A stretch of DNA of 10,860 nucleotides from Firmicutes bacterium UBA4882 (GTDB taxonomy: Bacteria; Bacillota; UBA4882). Numbering within the stretch: position 1 is the first letter of the stretch; each line of letters begins with the position of its first letter. The notes beneath the pieces were generated by a model. The model saw only the letters and a program-made list of their open reading frames with translations, was not told where the DNA came from and searched no databases. Shown in pieces: positions 6,594 through 10,860 of the stretch. Made by a program: the position numbers and the translations under genes. The stretch lies in assembly GCA_002399265.1 (NCBI GenBank), contig DHDG01000057.1, forward strand, positions 1 to 10,860, written 5' to 3'.

Positions 6594-7018
6594 ATTTTAA
6601 CCGCAGCGATACGCTTATAATCCTCCAGGTCGGCGGCGTCTTTGATGCGAAACATTATCCACTTGCCGTTCTTCATAAAGTCGCCTGCCTGCCGATAGGT
6701 TTCCGCTATTTCGGGACTTAGCGTAGGAAGAATCGCCTGCATTTGCGAATCCAGCTTATAACTTATGACGATGAGGACTGAAAAAGAACCCTTTTCCGGA
6801 TAAAAGGTACCAAAAGACTGACCGCTCTTTTGGAACTTGACGTTCCATCCGGGTTTGCCAGTGCAACCGCTGTATGTAATTTTCGGCTTAGCCCGGTAGG
6901 TCTGTTCCATGTAATCTACAAGTACACACCATAAATTACCGGCTTCGCCTCCGATAAAAATAGCCATGTCCTGTATTTCCGGCTTTGTCTCGGGTGGAAA
7001 TAAGTCCTTCCATTCCAT
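6584..7018 (-). CDS. DUF3788 family protein
   Basis: The product is 144 residues from the ATG at 7018. It matches the DUF3788 pattern: start MEWKDLFPPETKPEIQDMA, middle YRAKPKITYSGC (41-52), core PGWNVKFQKSGQSFGTFYPEKG (56-77) in part, and end KNGKWIMFRIKDAADLEDYKRI. Family members are small cytosolic proteins of unknown function, about 140 residues long, so the length fits. An upstream ATG at 7090 would add 24 residues and overlap the GNAT gene. The family-typical start MEW favours 7018, which has a G-run (7027-7032) eight bases upstream as a weak ribosome site. It lies 47 bases after the GNAT gene, presumably in the same transcript. Confidence 0.85.
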   Translation of the reverse strand: MEWKDLFPPETKPEIQDMAIFIGGEAGNLWCVLVDYMEQTYRAKPKITYSGCTGKPGWNVKFQKSGQSFGTFYPEKGSFSVLIVISYKLDSQMQAILPTLSPEIAETYRQAGDFMKNGKWIMFRIKDAADLEDYKRIAAVKMLR

Positions 7019-7065
7019 CTGCGAATCCCCCCAAATTAAAACAGTATCTGCCTTTGCGACAGCTT

Positions 7066-7530
7066 CTACTGGAACGCCATTTCCATGCAAACCTCATCGT
7101 CTTCCCACTTGCCATTGCGTTTGAACCCAAACTTCTCGTAAAACGGCTCTGCTCCGCCTTCGGCCGGAACGCAGCTGAGTTCAAACTTGACTGCGCCAGG
7201 CCTGTTCCGACCTCTTTCAATAAGCAATTCCATCGCGCTGCGACCGTAGCCTTTGCCCTGATGCTCTGCAGCGATCATGAAACGCCACAAATAATAGACG
7301 GGGCCCTCCGGATCTTGTGGATCATCATAGAGCATTACAAATCCGACTGGCAGTTCATCGGCATAAATCGCACGAAACCATGCTTTGTCACAAAAGTAGG
7401 CCTCTGCGATCGAAGCCGCATTAGGTGCCACGAAGCCTTTCTGGGACTCAGCTACCGATAGCCTGCATATGTCCCGAACTGTGTCAGCATTGACTTCTCG
7501 CAACGTAATCAGTGTATTAGTCGTGGTCAT
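7066..7530 (-). CDS. GNAT family N-acetyltransferase (BltD/PaiA-like)
   Basis: This 154-residue protein transfers an acetyl group from acetyl-CoA to an amine substrate. The acetyl-CoA pyrophosphate-binding motif A is clear: RFMIAAEHQGKGYGRSAMELL spans 83-103, with Q91-G-K-G-Y-G96. The N-terminal segment LREVNADTVRDICRL, then GFVAPNAASIAEAYF, and the C-terminal PFYEKFGFKRNGKW resemble polyamine acetyltransferases of the BltD/PaiA group. Spermine or spermidine is therefore a possible substrate, but family resemblance cannot prove this. The ATG at 7530 follows AAGGGAGAAGG on the minus strand. It is the first gene of the minus-strand cluster, with its control region in the 336-base gap shared with hppA. 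Confidence 0.85.
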   Translation of the reverse strand: MTTTNTLITLREVNADTVRDICRLSVAESQKGFVAPNAASIAEAYFCDKAWFRAIYADELPVGFVMLYDDPQDPEGPVYYLWRFMIAAEHQGKGYGRSAMELLIERGRNRPGAVKFELSCVPAEGGAEPFYEKFGFKRNGKWEDDEVCMEMAFQ

Positions 7531-7866
7531 TTCTTATACCTTCTCCCTTAGCGTTGACTTACCGTTGCCCTATTGTTGATGTGCTGTTCCTTGTTGTAGC
7601 CTTAGGGTTTTGCATTTATGGCTGTTCCCTGCCAAGTGTCAAAATCCTTTTTTTGTTCATATCATGCGCGCAAGGGTATTTTGGAGTTACGCCCGGTTTC
7701 ATCGTGACATTGCTTTGCGTCCCTGCCTGCAATTGTCAGATCAGGATCTCTTATTTTAACTTTTTTCGTCGAATTTTGCAGGAAGACAGGAGGGAAAGAC
7801 GAATTATAGTAAATTGGGCGAGGATTTGCGAATGTTCCTCGCATCGCAGGGAGGTGGCAATACTAA
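7531..7866. other. Divergent intergenic region between the GNAT gene and hppA
   Basis: This stretch of 336 bases has no convincing gene. It should contain promoters for the minus-strand GNAT cluster and for hppA. A -10-like TATAGT at 7805-7810 points toward hppA but has no good -35 at standard spacing. Pyrimidine-rich runs (around 7645-7655 and 7750-7770) and a hairpin at 7818-7842 are visible. An open frame crossing it from 7554 has a hydrophobic translation but no ribosome site and overlaps the hppA start. Confidence 0.5.
7818..7842 (+). promoter_or_regulatory. Hairpin in the hppA leader next to the ribosome binding site
   Basis: GCGAGGA (7818-7824) pairs perfectly with TCCTCGC (7836-7842) around an 11-base loop. 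It ends five bases before the very strong Shine-Dalgarno AGGGAGGTGG (7848-7857) of hppA. It might affect translation or mRNA stability. No alternative pairing with the ribosome site is obvious, so a regulatory role is only a guess. Confidence 0.3.
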
Positions 7867-9864
7867 ATGCTTGATTCCATGATTGAAAGACTTGTTTCTG
7901 ATTTGTTCTGGTTGGTACCTGTTATCGGTCTGATCACGCTGGGAGTAGCTTGGAGCTTTTACCGACGTGTTAAGGCCGCAGATCCTGGAAGCGGACGCAT
8001 GGTGGAAGTCCATCAAGCCATCCGCGAAGGCGCATTTGCATTTATCCGACGCGAATATATGACTGTCGCGATTGTGCTGGTAGTCCTGATCATCCTTTTG
8101 GCAATTTTCTTAGGCTGGGAAGCTGCCTTATCCGCTTTGGTCGGAGCGGCGCTCTCATTGCTGGCTGGTCTGATCGGCATGAACGCTGCCACGATGGCGA
8201 ATGTACGCACAGCGCGCGCCGCTGAAAAGGGTATTGGAGCCGCTTTGTCAATCGCCTTTCCCGCCGGGGCTGTCATGGGCCTAACCGTAGTAGGCCTTAA
8301 TCTGGTGGGTATTTCTTTTTTGCATGTCCTCTTTGGACACCCTGAGCTTATCACCGGTTATGGCCTGGGTGCTTCTTTGGTAGCCTTGTTTGCGCGCTTC
8401 GGCGGCGGCATCTTTACCAAAGCAGCAGACGTTGGCGCTGATTTGGTCGGCAAAGTCGAAGCCGGCATTCCGGAAGATGATCCACGCAACCCCGCGGTTA
8501 TTGCCGATAATGTCGGTGATAATGTCGGCGACGTCTGTGGTATGGGTGGAGACCTTTTTGAGAGTGAAGCTGAAGTTATGGTTGCAGCCATGACGATCGG
8601 TATTGCTCTTACTGCGCACATGGGTCCGCGCGCCATTGTTGCCCCGGTATTGCTTTTTGCAGTTGGAGTCGTAGCCTCCATCATCGGCAGCTACGCCGTA
8701 CGCATCAAGGGTGACGGCAACGTCTACCGTGCCATTAACGCTGGCACTTATATCACGGGCGCTTTGGCAATTCTCGGCGGTTTCCTCCTGGTGCGCTATT
8801 ATCTGAGTGACATGTCGCTCTTCTGGGCAGTATTGGCCGGACCGCTGGCCGGAATCTTCGTAGGCATATCTTCTGAATACTATGCCTCTGATGAGAAAAA
8901 ACCTGTCCGTCAACTGGCTGAATCAGCTAAGACTGGGCCGGCCACAATTGTTATTGGCGGTCTGGCAATCGGTATGCGTTCCACGATGATACCGATTCTG
9001 ATCACGTCGGGTGCCATCATTCTGGCCTACCATTTCGGCGGTCTCTATGGTGTGGCGCTCAGTGCCGTTTCAATGTTGTCCATTTCCGGAATGACGATTG
9101 CCGTCGATGCTTATGGCCCAGTCGCCGACAACGCTGGCGGCATTGCGCAGATGGCCGGCATGCCGGAAGATGTACGCAAGGTAACTGATACACTCGATGC
9201 CGTTGGTAATACTACCGCTGCCATTACCAAAGGCTTTGACATTTCCGCGGCCGCTCTTACAGCACTGGCCTTATTCGCAGCCTATGCTGAAACAGCCAAT
9301 CTCAAGTTGATCGATATGCTGTCGCCTTATGTCATTGTAGGCATGTTGATTGGTGGTGCGCTCCCATTCCTGTTTTCCTCCCAGGCCCTCGATGCCGTTG
9401 GACGGGCCGCCGCACACATGATTGAGGAAGTGCGGCGTCAATTCCGTGAGATTCCGGGGCTGCGTGAAGGTAAGGCACGCCCCGAATATGCGCGCTGCGT
9501 AGATATTTCCACCAAAGCAGCTCTGCGCGAAATGATCATCCCTGGGATTATTGCATTGGCAGCCCCGATCCTGACCGGGCTGATCTTGGGTAAAGAAGCC
9601 CTCGGTGGCATGCTGGGCGGATCCCTGGTTAGCGGCGTGATGCTGGCCTTATTCCTGTCCAACGCTGGTGGAGCCTGGGATAATGCCAAGAAATATATTG
9701 AATCAGGCAATCACGGCGGAAAACACTCCCCGGCACACGCCGCCGCGGTCGTGGGCGACACAGTCGGCGATCCATGTAAAGACACCGCCGGCCCCAGCCT
9801 CAACATCCTGTTCAAGCTGCTGGAAATCGTGGCACTAACCGCCGCCCCCATCCTCTTCAGATAA
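7867..9864 (+). CDS. hppA: K+-dependent membrane-bound ion-pumping pyrophosphatase
   Basis: This integral membrane enzyme couples hydrolysis of pyrophosphate to export of H+ and/or Na+. The 665-residue length and about 16 hydrophobic segments fit the family. The substrate signature DVGADLVGKVEAGIPEDDPR begins at residue 188 and continues into NPAVIADNVGDNVGD (208-222). The second site is in SNAGGAWDNAKKYIE (598-612) and GDTVGDPCKDTAGPSLN (630-646). GNTTAAITKGF (447-457) has Ala451 and Thr454 at the positions that mark the K+-dependent class. Oddities: TM6 reads DLFESEAE with Glu at 232, 234 and 236, the motif after GDNVGD is VCGMGG rather than the usual CAGMAA or VAGMGA, and Cys637 replaces the usual Phe in GDPFKD. 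The ATG at 7867 follows AGGGAGGTGG by nine bases. It is a single-gene unit closed by the terminator at 9941. Ion specificity (Na+, H+ or both) cannot be read safely. Confidence 0.96.
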   Translation: MLDSMIERLVSDLFWLVPVIGLITLGVAWSFYRRVKAADPGSGRMVEVHQAIREGAFAFIRREYMTVAIVLVVLIILLAIFLGWEAALSALVGAALSLLAGLIGMNAATMANVRTARAAEKGIGAALSIAFPAGAVMGLTVVGLNLVGISFLHVLFGHPELITGYGLGASLVALFARFGGGIFTKAADVGADLVGKVEAGIPEDDPRNPAVIADNVGDNVGDVCGMGGDLFESEAEVMVAAMTIGIALTAHMGPRAIVAPVLLFAVGVVASIIGSYAVRIKGDGNVYRAINAGTYITGALAILGGFLLVRYYLSDMSLFWAVLAGPLAGIFVGISSEYYASDEKKPVRQLAESAKTGPATIVIGGLAIGMRSTMIPILITSGAIILAYHFGGLYGVALSAVSMLSISGMTIAVDAYGPVADNAGGIAQMAGMPEDVRKVTDTLDAVGNTTAAITKGFDISAAALTALALFAAYAETANLKLIDMLSPYVIVGMLIGGALPFLFSSQALDAVGRAAAHMIEEVRRQFREIPGLREGKARPEYARCVDISTKAALREMIIPGIIALAAPILTGLILGKEALGGMLGGSLVSGVMLALFLSNAGGAWDNAKKYIESGNHGGKHSPAHAAAVVGDTVGDPCKDTAGPSLNILFKLLEIVALTAAPILFR

Positions 9865-9881
9865 AACGCCGAGGACGAAGA

Positions 9882-9911
9882 CGGAACTTTGGGGACGGTT
9901 CTAAAAGTTCC
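9882..9911. repeat. GGGGAC-type repeat, copy 2, after hppA
   Basis: GGAACTTT (9883-9890) and AAAGTTCC (9904-9911) form an 8-bp inverted repeat around the core GGGGACGGTTCTA (9891-9903). The segment 9882-9903 matches 1981-2002 downstream of argS with a single mismatch. The arm beyond the core differs from copy 1, so the stem partner has diverged or been swapped while the core was kept. It starts 17 bases after the hppA stop. Confidence 0.75.
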
Positions 9912-9940
9912 AAAACGAAAACCAAACAACTCTTGAACAA

Positions 9941-9974
9941 ATGCCGCAACCCTCACTCGGGTTGCGGCATTTTC
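9941..9974 (+). terminator. Rho-independent terminator of hppA
   Basis: ATGCCGCAACCC (9941-9952) pairs perfectly with GGGTTGCGGCAT (9959-9970) around the six-base loop TCACTC. A short T-run (9970-9974, then CTTCT) follows. This is the best intrinsic terminator in the window. Confidence 0.9.
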
Positions 9975-9978
9975 TTCT

Positions 9979-10076
9979 GATCCGATTGGGGACAGATCTG
10001 TTTGGCCCAAAATGATCCGATTGGGGACTGTCCTAATCGGATCATTTTGGGCCATTTTGGGACAGACCTTCCCCTC
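9979..10076. repeat. Composite GGGGAC-type repeat, copy 3 (19-bp perfect stem plus direct repeat)
   Basis: GGCCCAAAATGATCCGATT (10004-10022) is perfectly complementary to 10035-10053, with the loop GGGGACTGTCCT itself nearly palindromic. To its left, GATCCGATTGGGGACAG (9979-9995) directly repeats 10014-10030 with one mismatch, at a 35-base offset. ACAGATCTGT (9992-10001) is a 10-base palindrome. To its right, TTTTGGGACAGACC (10056-10069) carries the core motif again. The element lies between the hppA terminator and the promoter-like sequence of the next gene, where it costs little. Confidence 0.8.
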
Positions 10077-10109
10077 AAAATCGGAATGGAAGATAGGCAA
10101 TATTTGTAC

Positions 10110-10115
10110 TATAAT
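10110..10115 (+). promoter_or_regulatory. Putative -10 box for the downstream lipoprotein gene
   Basis: A perfect TATAAT at 10110-10115 lies about 55 bases before the TTG start, in an AT-rich stretch just after the repeat element. No good -35 hexamer appears at 16-18 bases upstream, so activator dependence or a weak promoter is possible. Confidence 0.45.
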
Positions 10116-10170
10116 ATAAGCACCCAAGTTTATGGGAAAATCTCAAAATCTGATATTGGGAGGTAATGCC

Positions 10171-10860
10171 TTGAAGCGAATCACTTTTCTAGTTCTTGCT
10201 TTAGTGTTGCTACTCGTGATTACGGGATGCAACAGCGCACCGGTCATCAATTCCTTTACACCCTCGTCGTTGAAAATCGAGGTCCATACAGGAGCGACGA
10301 TACATCTTTCCGTTAACGCCTCTGACCCAAACAAGAACACTACATTGACATATTCCTGGGTCTTCAAGTCCGGCTCACCTCGCAGCGCCACCGGCACGAC
10401 CGTCGATTGGACTGCTCCCGGGGACCCCATAGTAACCGAAGCCGTCGTGACCGTCTCTGACGGTAAAGAATCCGTCTCAAAAAAATGGGAAATTACTGTT
10501 AAAGACCCGTCACCGACCATTCCAGGCAGTTTGACAAGCGCCGGCACGAAAGGCAAGATTACTCTTAGCTGGGAGGCAAGCACTGGTAACGATCTGGCGT
10601 CTTATTACGTCTATCGCGGTACCAGTCCGGGCAACCTGAGTAAAATTGCGACTGTCAACGCTCCCGCCACCACCTACGAAGATACTATTGTTGAAGACGG
10701 CGCGCTCTATTATTACCACATTACGTCCTTCGGTAAATCGGAATCGCAGCCGTCCAACCAAACATACAATATGCACGGCACACGTCTGACGGACACGAGT
10801 GCTGATTTCACGACAATTGTCGCTGACAGTCCTTATGTTATTGAAAATGATATTTTGCTG
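10171..10860 (+). CDS. Lipoprotein with PKD-like and fibronectin type III domains (3' end beyond window)
   Basis: The frame is open for 230 codons to the window edge and starts with TTG at 10171. GGGAGG (10158-10163) lies seven bases upstream; the nearer ATG at 10166 meets a stop after two codons. Residues 1-20 (MKRITFLVLALVLLLVITGC) are a lipoprotein signal with the lipobox cysteine at 20. Residues 24-110 look like a PKD/Ig-like domain (DPNKNTTLTYSWVFKSG, then AVVTVSDGKES and KKWEITVKD). Residues 112-200 look like an FN3 domain (KITLSWEAS, ASYYVYRGTSPGNLSKIA, YYYHITSFGKSESQPSN). The final stretch DSPYVIENDILL resembles the opening of right-handed beta-helix domains, so the missing part may be a beta-helix. 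It is likely a membrane-anchored extracellular adhesin or glycan-binding protein; the ligand is unknown. Confidence 0.85.
   Translation, partial: MKRITFLVLALVLLLVITGCNSAPVINSFTPSSLKIEVHTGATIHLSVNASDPNKNTTLTYSWVFKSGSPRSATGTTVDWTAPGDPIVTEAVVTVSDGKESVSKKWEITVKDPSPTIPGSLTSAGTKGKITLSWEASTGNDLASYYVYRGTSPGNLSKIATVNAPATTYEDTIVEDGALYYYHITSFGKSESQPSNQTYNMHGTRLTDTSADFTTIVADSPYVIENDILL

Noticed and set aside
7019..7090. Upstream ATG for the DUF3788 protein
   Set aside because: It would overlap the GNAT gene's end, and the family characteristically begins at the MEW sequence encoded from 7018.
7554..7874. 106-codon + frame with a hydrophobic N-terminal translation
   Set aside because: It has a TTG start with no ribosome site, overlaps the hppA start and its strong Shine-Dalgarno, and resembles no family.
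8281..8913. Long minus-strand frames inside hppA and similar frames inside argS
   Set aside because: They are antisense or shifted shadows of strongly conserved genes, without start signals or family resemblance.
1..10860. CRISPR array, tRNA or rRNA genes, transposase, phage genes
   Set aside because: I saw no regularly spaced repeats, tRNA-like cloverleaf arms with a T-loop motif, rRNA signatures, or mobile-element proteins on either strand.

Overview
This is a bacterial chromosomal window of housekeeping and accessory genes. Most genes have clear Shine-Dalgarno sites, and three or four of them appear to start with TTG. Base composition looks moderate, near half G+C by eye. The gene mix is a free-living arginyl-tRNA synthetase, a K+-dependent membrane pyrophosphatase, zinc-ribbon proteins, lipoproteins with PKD/FN3-like modules and an SBBP-type propeller remnant. 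It would fit an anaerobic, environmental, Firmicutes-like or deep-branching lineage. That placement is inference: no rRNA or other decisive marker is present.

Layout. Bases 1-258 hold a decayed end of an SBBP-repeat protein, cut by a perfect 23-bp inverted repeat at the window edge. argS follows on + (290-1975). It converges on a minus-strand coiled-coil/double-zinc-ribbon gene (2066-2623), with a perfect 21-bp hairpin repeat between them. Divergent from that gene is a + pair: a zinc-ribbon/transmembrane protein (2822-3301, TTG start) and a DUF2804 protein (3339-4442). The pair ends at a nested stem-loop. A minus-strand lipoprotein (4503-5429) lies on the far side, with degenerate copies of its own last codons upstream. 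A 71-codon + gene (5727-5942) converges on a minus-strand three-gene cluster at 6003-7530: GNAT acetyltransferase, DUF3788 protein, unknown protein. After 336 bases without a gene comes hppA on + (7867-9864), followed by a GGGGAC repeat, an intrinsic terminator and a larger GGGGAC repeat. The window closes inside a TTG-started PKD/FN3 lipoprotein (10171 to the edge), which is missed if only ATG starts are considered.

The genes do not form one pathway; the region reads as short, independently transcribed units. The strongest non-genic signal is a family of hairpin-forming elements with a shared GGGGAC(G/A/T)G core. They sit directly after the stop codons of argS and hppA and again before the last lipoprotein, as expected of a dispersed REP/MITE-like repeat. 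The most notable protein detail is the TM6 region of the pyrophosphatase. It carries glutamates at both positions that normally distinguish Na+ from H+ pumping, plus a third between them. I found no CRISPR array, phage module, transposase, tRNA or rRNA.
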